Shown here: piece by piece, positions 1 to 5,992 of the stretch
Position numbering within the stretch: the stretch's first letter is position 1
Layout: each line of letters opens with the position of its first letter
NCBI GenBank assembly: GCA_903928955.1
Contig: CAIYTD010000277.1
Location: 1 to 5,992, forward strand
Source of the DNA: Oligoflexia bacterium
Lineage (GTDB): Bacteria > Bdellovibrionota > UBA1018
Direction of reading: 5' to 3'
Length of the DNA stretch: 5,992 nt
Notes under the pieces: model-generated
Seen by the model: only the letters and a program-made list of their open reading frames with translations
Told to the model about the DNA's origin: nothing
Databases searched by the model: none
Made by a program: the position numbers and the translations under genes

Positions 1-75
1 ATCTGAGGATTCCTCGGCTTCTATTTTTTTGGATGGACTTTAGTAAACTCTAGCGACTCAAGAAAAATTATATAT

Positions 76-2115
76 CTAAAGAATAGCAGCTAAACGAGCT
101 CCTTGACTAATTGCTCGCTTCGCATCGATTTCAAGAGCTAGATCAGCTCCTCCGATAATGTGTATCTTAGGTTTTTTGTTATTAAAATCGGTAAATAAAT
201 TTCGTAATGATTCCTGACCGGCGCAAATGACAATATGATCTACTTTAAGAACTTGGCTTTTCCCATTATGCTCAATATGTAATCCTTTATTGTCTATTTT
301 TTTATATTTAACTGCATTCATCATGATAACCTTTTTACTAACAAGCTCTGCTCTGTGAATCCACCCAGTTGTTTTTCCTAATTTCAATCCCATTTTTCCA
401 GCGGTTCTCTGTAAGAGATAAATTTTACGGGAACAAGGAATGATCTCTCGCATCACTCCTTTAACTCCTCCTCTCGCTTGCATCGATGGATCAATGCCCC
501 AATGCCTTGCAAAAGTAAGCGGGTCTGGTGTTAAAACGTTATTAGGATGCGCTAAAAATTGAGCTACATCAAATCCGATTCCACCTGCGCCAATAATAGC
601 TACAGATTGTCCAACTTCATATTTTCGATTCAAAACATCAATATACGATATAACTGTGGGGTGATCAATACCGGGAATCATAGGTTTCCTCGGCACAACA
701 CCAGTCGCTAATATGACATGATCATATTGATTATTCATTAAATCATGCATTTGAGCACGGTAATTTAATTTTAACTTTACATGATTGAGTTGAAGCTGTT
801 TATTAAAGTATCGAATAGTTTCTTGAAATTCCTCTTTTCCTGGTATCATCTTTGCTAAATTAAATTGACCCCCAATCTCTGAATTTGCTTCATATAGCGT
901 GATATCATGCCCGCGCTGAGCAGCTAGGGTTGCAAAGGAAAGACCTGCAGGTCCAGCACCTATAACCCCTATTCTTAATTTTTGAATAGTTGGTTGAATT
1001 AATAACTCTGTTTCATAGCAAGCTCTTGGATTAACAAGACAAGACGCTTGCTTGCGACTAAATACATGATCTAAGCATGCTTGATTACATCCTATGCAAG
1101 TATTAATTTCATCTTCCCGACCAGATTTTGCTTTTATCACAAATTCGGGATCAGCAAGAAAAGGGCGGGCCATCGACACCATATCAGCCTCGCCTTGAGC
1201 TAAAATATTTTCAGCAATTTGTGGCGTATTAATACGATTAGTAGCAATAAGAGGAATTTTAAGTTCGAGTTTCATTTGCTGAGTAACCCAGGAAAAAGCT
1301 GCTCGCGGAACCATCGTAGCAATTGTCGGGATTCGGGCTTCGTGCCATCCTATACCTGTATTAATAAGTGTTGCACCTTCTTGTTCGATTTTTTTTCCTA
1401 AAAAAACAACTTCTTCCCAACTACTTCCATCATCAACTAAGTCTAGCATCGAAAGTCGGTAGATAATAATAAAGTTTGGACCTACTTTTTCACGCGTACG
1501 TCTTATAATTTCAACAGGAAATCGAATTCTATTTTCATAATCTCCACCCCAACAATCAGTTCTAAGGTTGGTTCTTTTAGCAATAAATTGATTTATTAAA
1601 TAACCTTCAGAGCCCATAATCTCGATGCCATCGTAACCCGCTTTTTTTGCAAGAGCTGCGCATTGAACGAAATCTTGAATGGTTTTTTCTATTCCGCGCT
1701 GACTAAGTGCCCAGGGGCGAAATGGAGTGATAGGTGATTTAACAGCAGAAGGACCTACTGCAAATGGATGATAAGAATACCGTCCAGCATGAAGTATTTG
1801 GAGTACAATTTTGCCATCTTCAGCATGAACCGCTTGAGTTACAATTTTATGCTTCCTAATATGCCAAAAGGAGCTCAATTGAGATGCAAATGGTGAAACT
1901 CGGCCGTAAACATTAGGAGCAATGCCTCCAGTTACTATTAGGCCGACTCCTCCACGTGCACGTTCAGCATAGAATTTGGCTATTTTGTGAGCAGCCCCTT
2001 CTTCTAATCCTGTATGCATAGAACCCATGAGAACCCTGTTTTTAAGCTGAGTAAATCCCAGGTCTAGTGGAGATAGAAGATGTGGATATTTTTCTTTTTT
2101 TTGTGTTATCTTCAT
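76..2115 (-). CDS. fadH: 2,4-dienoyl-CoA reductase (NADPH), FadH
   Basis: This iron-sulfur flavoenzyme uses NADPH to reduce 2,4-dienoyl-CoA, an auxiliary step in beta-oxidation of unsaturated fatty acids in the cytoplasm. The protein is 679 aa from the ATG at 2115 (E. coli FadH is 672). The N-terminal half is an Old Yellow Enzyme-type barrel; MGSEGYLINQF carries the expected catalytic Tyr (172), and GIGWHEAR carries the catalytic His (258). Cysteines 340, 343, 347 and 359 have the E. coli 4Fe-4S spacing (3, 4, 12). GAGPAG (386-391) begins the FAD-binding Rossmann part, GAGGIG (509-514) the NADPH-binding part, and IIGGAD lies near the C-terminus. From Tyr to the first cluster Cys the spacing agrees with E. 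coli, so I see no damage. A TTG at 2142 would add 9 residues and has an AGGA close upstream; the ATG has no clear ribosome site, so the start is uncertain. The gene stands alone on its strand. Identity is very likely; oxygen-tolerant NADH:flavin oxidoreductase relatives are the alternative. Confidence 0.95.
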   Translation of the reverse strand: MKITQKKEKYPHLLSPLDLGFTQLKNRVLMGSMHTGLEEGAAHKIAKFYAERARGGVGLIVTGGIAPNVYGRVSPFASQLSSFWHIRKHKIVTQAVHAEDGKIVLQILHAGRYSYHPFAVGPSAVKSPITPFRPWALSQRGIEKTIQDFVQCAALAKKAGYDGIEIMGSEGYLINQFIAKRTNLRTDCWGGDYENRIRFPVEIIRRTREKVGPNFIIIYRLSMLDLVDDGSSWEEVVFLGKKIEQEGATLINTGIGWHEARIPTIATMVPRAAFSWVTQQMKLELKIPLIATNRINTPQIAENILAQGEADMVSMARPFLADPEFVIKAKSGREDEINTCIGCNQACLDHVFSRKQASCLVNPRACYETELLIQPTIQKLRIGVIGAGPAGLSFATLAAQRGHDITLYEANSEIGGQFNLAKMIPGKEEFQETIRYFNKQLQLNHVKLKLNYRAQMHDLMNNQYDHVILATGVVPRKPMIPGIDHPTVISYIDVLNRKYEVGQSVAIIGAGGIGFDVAQFLAHPNNVLTPDPLTFARHWGIDPSMQARGGVKGVMREIIPCSRKIYLLQRTAGKMGLKLGKTTGWIHRAELVSKKVIMMNAVKYKKIDNKGLHIEHNGKSQVLKVDHIVICAGQESLRNLFTDFNNKKPKIHIIGGADLALEIDAKRAISQGARLAAIL

Positions 2116-2172
2116 TGAGTAAATAAAACGTATGTTACCCAAAACTTCCTGTCAATATACAAAGCTAGATAG

Positions 2173-2178
2173 ATTATA
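2173..2178 (-). promoter_or_regulatory. Candidate -10 box for fadH
   Basis: Read on the minus strand this is a perfect TATAAT, 30 bases upstream of the TTG and 57 upstream of the ATG of fadH. It would start transcription near 2166 and give a leader of about 25 to 50 bases. No good -35 box lies 16-18 bases further upstream: the hexamers there match TTGACA at two positions or fewer. It may therefore need an activator, or may be a chance match in AT-rich DNA. Confidence 0.4.
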
Positions 2179-2422
2179 AAGCTTATTTTTTTAAATTGAT
2201 GTACCATATTACACTCTTTAAATCTGAGGATTGAAGGTGTTTAGGGCACAAATAAGTCCCACATTAGAAGTTATTTATGAATTAATATTGTCTCAATTCA
2301 TTTTCAATCTTTGGATCTTATAAATGTAATTCAAAAATTAATTAGTGTCTCATACTCGATCAAAACATTGCAACTTGCTTTAAAGGATGATAAAGATAGG
2401 GGGATATATTTTCTCTAGGTAA

Positions 2423-2444
2423 GCCTAAATTTTTTAAATTTGGC
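2423..2444. repeat. Imperfect palindrome overlapping a -35-like box
   Basis: GCC (2423-2425) pairs with GGC (2442-2444) and AAATTT (2427-2432) pairs with AAATTT (2436-2441), leaving a TTT loop and one bulged T at 2426. The right arm overlaps TTGGCA (2440-2445), a five-of-six match to the sigma70 -35 box. The best -10 partner, TTAAGT at 2462-2467, is poor. This could be an operator at a helicase promoter or an RNA hairpin; both are inference. Confidence 0.3.
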
Positions 2445-2526
2445 ATCTCTTATAGACGCTGTTAAGTGCTGTTTTAGGCAATAAAGCGATAGTTGGGTTT
2501 CAAGAGACTATTCTGTTTTCTCCTCA

Positions 2527-2594
2527 TGATCACCAGTTCTCGAACTGCGATAAATCAAGTGATCAAGCTGAGATCTGAAGGTATTTTTGATCAC
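2527..2594. repeat. Nested inverted repeat plus a third TGATCA copy
   Basis: TGATCAC (2527-2533) runs directly into CAGTTC (2534-2539). After a two-base centre comes GAACTG (2542-2547), then 11 unpaired bases, then GTGATCA (2559-2565). The two inverted pairs are thus nested around one centre, with an 11-base bulge on the right arm. TGATCAC occurs again at 2588-2594. All of this lies 71 to 138 bases before the helicase ATG, probably inside its leader or promoter. As RNA, the two-base centre forces some opening of the inner stem. As DNA, it resembles paired operator half-sites. Confidence 0.4.
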
Positions 2595-2648
2595 ATATTG
2601 AGTAAAGTTGCATCGGGTCGATTTCATTCACTAGATAAATTGGGTAAT

Positions 2649-2654
2649 GAGGAG
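2649..2654 (+). promoter_or_regulatory. Ribosome binding site of the helicase gene
   Basis: GAGGAG ends 10 bases before the first of two consecutive ATG codons (2665 and 2668). It is the only good Shine-Dalgarno sequence near the start. RhlE proteins align best from the second Met (MFNNLGL against a family start like MSFDSLGL), but the first ATG has the better spacing, so 2665 is kept. Confidence 0.7.
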
Positions 2655-2664
2655 TTAAGTACTT

Positions 2665-3963
2665 ATGATGTTTAATAATCTTGGGCTAATTCAGCCTATT
2701 TTAAATGCTGTTCATTCTGAAGGCTATGATCGACCGACGCCTATTCAGATTCAAGCAATCCCCCATGTTTTGGCGCAAAAAGATCTATTGGCATGCGCTC
2801 AAACGGGAACAGGAAAGACGGCAGCTTTTGCTCTGCCCATTTTACAGAGACTGGCTAGCTCAAAAACAGGATTTCAGCGAGAAATTAGGTCTCTGGTTTT
2901 AACTCCAACACGAGAGTTGGCTTCTCAAATTGCTGAAAGCTTTTCTGTTTATGGAAGAGGCTTGGATCTGAAAACAACAGTGATTTTTGGGGGCGTTAAT
3001 CAAAAAGGGCAAGTAAAAGTTTTAAGGCAAGGAATTGATATCTTAGTTGCTACTCCAGGTCGTTTATTAGATCTCATTAATCAAAGATTAATTCATCTGG
3101 GAAAATTAGAAATTTTTGTTTTAGATGAAGCAGACCGTATGTTAGATATGGGCTTTATTCATGATGTCCGTAGAATTATTCAAGTTATTCCGAAAAAAAG
3201 ACAAACTTTATTTTTTTCTGCAACTATGCCTCCTGATATTCAACAACTAGCAGATAAAATTCTTACCCAACCGATTCGCATTCAAGTAGACCCTATTTCT
3301 TCAACGGTTGAGCAAATTAAGCAGTCTATTTATTTTATCGAAAAAAGTAAAAAAACTGCACTCCTCATTCATTTATTACAAGATCCATCGATTAGTCGTG
3401 CACTGGTATTTACACGGACTAAAAGAGATGCAAATCGTGTTTCAGAATCTCTTAATTATTCAAAAATACATGCGGAGGCAATCCATGGAAATAAATCCCA
3501 GGGTGCTCGCGAACGAGCTTTAGGAAATATCAAATCAGGTCACACCCGTGTATTAGTCGCCACAGACATAGCAGCTCGAGGAATTGATATTGATAACGTA
3601 ACTCATGTTTTTAATTTTGATATTCCTAATATTCCTGAAAGTTATGTTCATCGTATAGGCCGTACCGCACGTGCAGGAAGCTCAGGAGTGGCAATGGCTT
3701 TTTGCTCCAATGAAGAACGAAGTTTTTTAGCAGATATCGAGAGAGTGATAAAAAAGAAGGTTCCTCTGAGCGAAACTCCTCAGGGTCTTGTAAGTGAAGC
3801 AAAAGCTCCTTATAGTCGAAGCTCCCGCTCCCCAGGATCAGGGCAAAGCCAATCTAAAGGAAGATGGAACGGAAAGTCTGACAAGTCAAAAATAGAGAAA
3901 ACTAGTTTTAGTGCAAAAAATCCGCGCCCTCTCATAATAACTAAGATGTCTCATAAAAGATAA
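2665..3963 (+). CDS. rhlE: DEAD-box ATP-dependent RNA helicase, RhlE type
   Basis: This ATP-dependent RNA helicase probably acts in ribosome assembly or RNA turnover in the cytoplasm. The 432-aa protein has every superfamily 2 DEAD-box motif in order: Q motif GYDRPTPIQ (20-28), Walker A AQTGTGKT (45-52), PTRELA (81-86), TPGR (130-133), DEAD (154-157), SAT (185-187), LVFTRTK (247-253), ARGID (304-308) and HRIGRTARAG (329-338). The N-terminus and the short linker regions resemble E. coli RhlE (454 aa) more than DeaD or SrmB. From about residue 375 the C-terminus is a short Ser-, Arg- and Lys-rich tail, likely disordered and RNA-binding. A yheU-like gene follows 110 bp downstream on the same strand. 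A leader with inverted repeats precedes it, and cold-shock or leader-mediated control, known for some DEAD-box genes, is possible but not shown. The family is certain; the RhlE subclass is likely. Confidence 0.95.
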   Translation: MMFNNLGLIQPILNAVHSEGYDRPTPIQIQAIPHVLAQKDLLACAQTGTGKTAAFALPILQRLASSKTGFQREIRSLVLTPTRELASQIAESFSVYGRGLDLKTTVIFGGVNQKGQVKVLRQGIDILVATPGRLLDLINQRLIHLGKLEIFVLDEADRMLDMGFIHDVRRIIQVIPKKRQTLFFSATMPPDIQQLADKILTQPIRIQVDPISSTVEQIKQSIYFIEKSKKTALLIHLLQDPSISRALVFTRTKRDANRVSESLNYSKIHAEAIHGNKSQGARERALGNIKSGHTRVLVATDIAARGIDIDNVTHVFNFDIPNIPESYVHRIGRTARAGSSGVAMAFCSNEERSFLADIERVIKKKVPLSETPQGLVSEAKAPYSRSSRSPGSGQSQSKGRWNGKSDKSKIEKTSFSAKNPRPLIITKMSHKR

Positions 3964-4073
3964 GCTCTAAATGTCAGCCAGTTATCCCTAGGATACGAAC
4001 CTAATACGGCGCACTAGCCGAGTAATTACCTTGAACAATGGTGCTCACTCTAAATATACGATAAAAGAATGAA

Positions 4074-4289
4074 ATGGAAATTTCATGGGAACAGCTTCAG
4101 CCTGCAACATTACAGGCTGTCATTGAAGAATATGTTTCTCGCGATGGAACAGATTATGGTGAACAGGAAATAGATCACGTCGTAAAAACTGCCCAAGTAC
4201 ATCAACTCCTGCGAGAAAATAAAATAAGATTAGTTTTTGACCTTGAATTAGGAAGTTGTAATTTTATAAGTACTGAACTTAAAGGTTAA
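4074..4289 (+). CDS. yheU: YheU/UPF0270 family small protein
   Basis: This 71-aa protein has no established function. It matches the UPF0270 (YheU) family along its whole length: E. coli YheU has 72 aa and the same layout. The start MEISWEQL-PATLQ matches the family pattern of a P/SW(Q/E)xL segment followed by (P/T)xTLxxxIEx(F/Y)V. The strongest signature is the RDGTDYGE segment at about residues 23-30. The helical KTAQVHQLL region (39-47) and a short strand around IRLVFDLE (56-63) follow. The ATG at 4074 is preceded only by a weak AAAGAAT-like ribosome site. A poor promoter-like pair (TTGAAC at 4031, TATACG at 4055) lies just upstream, and the gene could also be read from the helicase transcript, as no clear terminator lies in the 110-bp gap. 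Its 3' end overlaps the convergent orphan gene by 11 bp. Acidic overall and probably cytoplasmic. Confidence 0.88.
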   Translation: MEISWEQLQPATLQAVIEEYVSRDGTDYGEQEIDHVVKTAQVHQLLRENKIRLVFDLELGSCNFISTELKG

Positions 4290-5082
4290 AATTACTTATT
4301 TTTGGAATATCTCCGCAAATAATGGGAATTCCCCAAATTATTTGAACTGAAAATGCTTCTTGATCGATTTTATTTGTTTCAGAGAGAGTAAACAAGTGAG
4401 CAATAATGAAATTCCATGAGAGCTCTTTTGGAGAGGGCAATCCTAGGGCATGAGCTTTCTCCATATGCTTCGGTGCTAACAAGGCTGCTCTTAAAATAGA
4501 CTCGAGTACATGTCGAGTCATACAATAGTGCTGGCTATTGCCTTCTAAATTAGCGATGACGATTTTGAGATAATCAGCAATTCCTTCAAACTCAGCTTCT
4601 TTGTAAGCGACGCGAATATTTTCTTCAATTTGATGAATATCAAGTGGTTCTGGGGGTACAGAAAGAGGCCTCGGAAATTGTGGACCTTTCTCGAGGCTTT
4701 GGAAAAAGCCTACAGTAGTGCTCATTGGGACAAATTCAGCACATAAAATGGGAATTCCCATAAGTTGAAAAGGTTGAGCAAGTCGATCGAAATAATATTT
4801 TGCAAAATAAATCGCTAAATTTTCAGAAAAAATCAGCTTTTTACTTATTTTTTCTGATTCTCTATTGGATAGTTTAGAATAGAGTGGCATTCTTTCCTGA
4901 TTCAACTGAATAGCCGCTTTAAGATGCTGTTCAAAACAGTTCAATTGAACTGGATGATCCATTGGATGTGCTTTTTTTGAAAAAAGCCCTACATTTAAAC
5001 AGCCAACTATAACTATTACTTGAACCCGATTCAGAATTGAGAAAAATTTTTCGATTGATGAACGAAACACTAAATAGGCCAT
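4279..5082 (-). CDS. Orphan protein of 267 aa, possible lipoprotein
   Basis: I do not recognise this protein. The ATG at 5082 has a strong ribosome site, AAGGGGGG, eight bases upstream. The next in-frame Met (residue 41, at 4962) has none, so the long form is favoured. Residues 1-19 carry several basic residues. A short hydrophobic stretch, VQVIVIVG (20-27), ends in Cys28; IVGC fits the bacterial lipobox, so a membrane-anchored lipoprotein is possible, although the hydrophobic core is short and the protein could instead be membrane-tethered or cytoplasmic. The rest is mixed helical, with a Pro-rich linker (138-147). Two similar motifs stand out: GIPILCAEFVP (109-119) and GIPIICGDIP (251-260), which suggests two related lobes or paired strands around a central helical part. 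The 3' end overlaps yheU tail to tail by 11 bp. A short frame-split ORF lies 22 bp upstream on the same strand. A secreted effector cannot be excluded, but the C-terminus shows no obvious acidic secretion signal. Confidence 0.75.
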   Translation of the reverse strand: MAYLVFRSSIEKFFSILNRVQVIVIVGCLNVGLFSKKAHPMDHPVQLNCFEQHLKAAIQLNQERMPLYSKLSNRESEKISKKLIFSENLAIYFAKYYFDRLAQPFQLMGIPILCAEFVPMSTTVGFFQSLEKGPQFPRPLSVPPEPLDIHQIEENIRVAYKEAEFEGIADYLKIVIANLEGNSQHYCMTRHVLESILRAALLAPKHMEKAHALGLPSPKELSWNFIIAHLFTLSETNKIDQEAFSVQIIWGIPIICGDIPKISNFNL

Positions 5083-5104
5083 TTAACTAACCCCCCTTAA
5101 AACT

Positions 5105-5328
5105 CTATATGTTTAGGGAAGCCATTGAGTCAATTGATCCTTTGCAAATAGTGACCTTCGCGGACAACTTTTCAACCGCAACGCGTAGTTTTTCGATATT
5201 AATCCCCCACACAAGCTTTTACCTTCGGTATCACCTCTAAAGAGCCATGACGAAGATTTTACAACCAACTGCAGTGCTATCGGCAAGCAGAAAAATGAAA
5301 TTAAAACTGAAGCAAGTGCAGCTGACAT
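5105..5328 (-). pseudogene. Short frame-split ORF, possible pseudogene
   Basis: This 344-bp gap holds an ATG-started minus-strand ORF (5328 down to 5113, 71 codons) with a hydrophobic N-terminus (ALASVLISFFCLPIALQLVV, about residues 4-23) that could be a signal or membrane segment. In its second half the codons turn unusual (CGG, CGA, AGG) and the product becomes Arg/Cys-rich. One frame over, from about 5219 to the TAG at 5105-5107, runs a more ordinary sequence with INIEKLRVAVEKLSAKV and CKGSIDSMAS. Adding one A to the AAAA run (TTTT at 5217-5220 on the plus strand) would join both parts into one protein of about 74 aa. No ribosome site precedes the ATG. It may be a gene broken by slippage, a sequencing error, a dispersed repeat, or simply noncoding. 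I recognise no family. Confidence 0.35.
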
Positions 5329-5372
5329 GAATAGATGATATCGTGATCCTTACTAGTCTAATGAGAACAAAT

Positions 5373-5403
5373 TTGATCTAAGACATTGCTTTTTCATTAA
5401 TAT
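5373..5403 (+). promoter_or_regulatory. Weak candidate promoter of the GNAT gene
   Basis: TTGATC (5373-5378) and TAATAT (5398-5403) resemble sigma70 -35 and -10 boxes, each four of six. The 19-base spacer is longer than the usual 17. Position fits, since the GNAT ATG is 24 bases downstream of the -10 box with GAGG between. AT-rich DNA gives such pairs by chance, so this is tentative. Confidence 0.25.
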
Positions 5404-5426
5404 TTTGCATCCATGAGGTATAAAAA

Positions 5427-5873
5427 ATGCATCTCAAGCTAACTCCCGCAACCATTTTAGAACTGAACTCCATTTTAAAAATGGTGAAAGAGTATCACAA
5501 CTTAGATCACCTTCCCTATAATGAAGATATCATTACCCGGGTACTCACCGAGCTCATGAAAGACCCATTGCTAGGACGCATCTGGCAAATTCATCAAGAA
5601 CAACAAGTCATCGGCTACACTCTCATTACGTTTGGATTTAGTATTGAATATGAAGGTAAAAACGCATTTATTGACGAGCTCTTTCTCATGTCAGACGCCA
5701 GAGGTAAAGGTATAGGCGGACAAGTTCTCACCCTTATTAAAAAGGCTGCACAAGAATTAGGAATAAAAGCTCTCCACCTAGAGGCAGAGCGCAGCAATCT
5801 ACGAGCTATTAGCTTATATCATAAATTTGGATTTAAAGACCCTGACAGAGTTTTGATGACTTATTGGATTTAA
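5427..5873 (+). CDS. GNAT family N-acetyltransferase
   Basis: This is a stand-alone Gcn5-related acetyltransferase of 148 aa, a normal single-domain length. Such enzymes move an acetyl group from acetyl-CoA to an amine on a small molecule, antibiotic or protein; the substrate cannot be told here. The acetyl-CoA pyrophosphate loop is seen as ARGKGIGGQ (91-99), after the strand FIDELFL (81-87) that usually bears acidic or backbone contacts. The following helix, LTLIKKAAQELG (101-112), the strand ALHLEAE (115-121), and the N-x-x-A-x-x-x-Y then FGF pattern (Asn124, Ala127, Tyr131, 134-136) complete the fold. The N-terminal part (1-45) forms the variable acceptor-side helices. GAGG at 5415-5418 lies eight bases before the ATG, supporting the start. 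A loose promoter pair, TTGATC (5373-5378) and TAATAT (5398-5403) with 19-base spacing, may drive it. The gene is single, flanked by minus-strand sequence on both sides. Confidence 0.92.
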   Translation: MHLKLTPATILELNSILKMVKEYHNLDHLPYNEDIITRVLTELMKDPLLGRIWQIHQEQQVIGYTLITFGFSIEYEGKNAFIDELFLMSDARGKGIGGQVLTLIKKAAQELGIKALHLEAERSNLRAISLYHKFGFKDPDRVLMTYWI

Positions 5874-5887
5874 AGATATTGAAAAGT

Positions 5888-5992
5888 TTAAATTCCAGAC
5901 CCAAGAACCGCCACTAGCGTTTTTTTATTCACATGACTACCTTTAAAACAGGCACTTCCATGAAGCTCTAATAGTCCACTCAGGCTAATATC
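5888..5992 (-). CDS. Possible 3' end of a gene cut by the window edge
   Basis: The minus strand stays open from the right edge down to a TAA at 5888-5890, giving 34 residues that start DISLSGLLELHGSACFKGSH and end in LVAVLGSGI. The other two minus frames have stops within a few codons of the edge, and the codons look ordinary. If real, it converges on the GNAT gene with 14 bp between the stop codons. No family can be named from so short a piece, and a 34-codon open stretch can occur by chance. Confidence 0.4.
   Translation of the reverse strand, partial: DISLSGLLELHGSACFKGSHVNKKTLVAVLGSGI

Larger units (their letters stand above)
2237..2675 (+). pseudogene. Possible decayed coding sequence upstream of the helicase
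   Basis: The divergent spacer between fadH and the helicase holds no intact gene, but it has three protein-like open stretches in consecutive plus-strand frames. The first is GTG at 2237 to TAA at 2323 (28 codons), with GAGGA six bases before it. The second is 2281 to 2484, interrupted by a single TAG at 2416-2418 and containing a segment reading LALKDDKDRGIYFL before that stop. The third is 2493 (TTG) or 2526 (ATG) to TAA at 2675, containing a segment reading GIFDHILSKVASGRFHSLDK; it overlaps the helicase start by 11 bases and has no ribosome site. This could be a gene remnant with two frameshifts and one stop. It could equally be AT-rich leader DNA that is open by chance, or the last stretch could be a leader peptide. 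I recognise no family. Confidence 0.25.

Noticed and set aside
1..30. Hairpin CTGAGG-ATT-CCTCGG (3-17) with a T7 run (24-30), like a plus-strand terminator of a gene left of the window
   Set aside because: The loop has three bases, one pair is a wobble, and six bases separate stem and T run. Two plus-strand frames stay open across it (stops at 41-43 and 51-53), so a gene end cannot be placed.
1219..1401. Plus-strand ORF inside fadH, and similar ones inside the helicase and GNAT genes
   Set aside because: They are antisense or out-of-frame shadows of well-supported genes, with low-complexity Ser/Cys/Phe-rich or basic products.
2222..2232. ATCTGAGGATT occurs at 1-11 and 2222-2232, as if direct repeats flank fadH
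   Set aside because: A shared 11-mer is expected a few times by chance in 6 kb, there is no further similarity, and fadH looks native.
3983..4020. Two small hairpins between the helicase and yheU (TATCC-CTA-GGATA at 3983-3995; CGGC-GCACTA-GCCG at 4007-4020)
   Set aside because: Both stems are short and neither has a following T run, so no terminator is called. They may be chance.
4031..4060. TTGAAC and TATACG as a yheU promoter
   Set aside because: Both boxes are weak, and the transcript would begin only about seven bases before the ATG, leaving no room for the ribosome site.
5183..5205. Minus-strand stretch resembling the tmRNA tag coding segment (GAAAAACTACGC, giving KNYAL)
   Set aside because: No tRNA-like ends or tmRNA start sequence are present, and the reading continues without the tag stop.
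5109..5243. Plus-strand 44-codon ORF opposite the frame-split segment
   Set aside because: It has no ribosome site and is best explained as the mirror of the minus-strand coding-like frame.
5906..5926. CGC-CACTA-GCG followed by seven T, like a terminator after the GNAT gene
   Set aside because: The GC stem has only three pairs, and the T run reads as Lys codons in the possible minus-strand gene end.

Overview
The window looks like chromosome from an AT-rich gammaproteobacterium. The gene set fits a Legionella-type (Legionellales) genome: an E. coli-type FadH dienoyl-CoA reductase, an RhlE-type DEAD-box helicase, a YheU/UPF0270 small protein and otherwise orphan proteins, with A/T-rich codon use. 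The genus is inferred from composition and gene content. No marker gene here proves it.

Layout from left to right. fadH lies on the minus strand (about 76-2115), with a consensus -10 box upstream. A divergent spacer of about 520 bp (2143-2664) holds no clear gene. It does contain protein-like open stretches split over three frames, several inverted repeats and the ribosome binding site of the helicase. The rhlE-like helicase (2665-3963) and a yheU-like gene (4074-4289) follow on the plus strand, 110 bp apart. A minus-strand orphan protein of 267 residues (4279-5082) converges on yheU and overlaps its 3' end by 11 bp. The next 344 bp (5083-5426) carry a short minus-strand ORF that looks frame-split. 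A GNAT acetyltransferase (5427-5873) is on the plus strand. The right edge cuts what may be the 3' end of another minus-strand gene.

The named genes do not form one pathway. FadH serves beta-oxidation of unsaturated fatty acids, the helicase serves RNA metabolism, YheU has no assigned role, and the GNAT substrate cannot be read from sequence. Strand switches separate most neighbours, so only rhlE-yheU could share a transcript. I found no tRNA, rRNA, CRISPR array, complete insertion sequence or recognisable defence or secretion system. The parts most worth a second look are the orphan 267-residue protein, the frame-split ORF beside it, and the structured, possibly decayed spacer upstream of the helicase.
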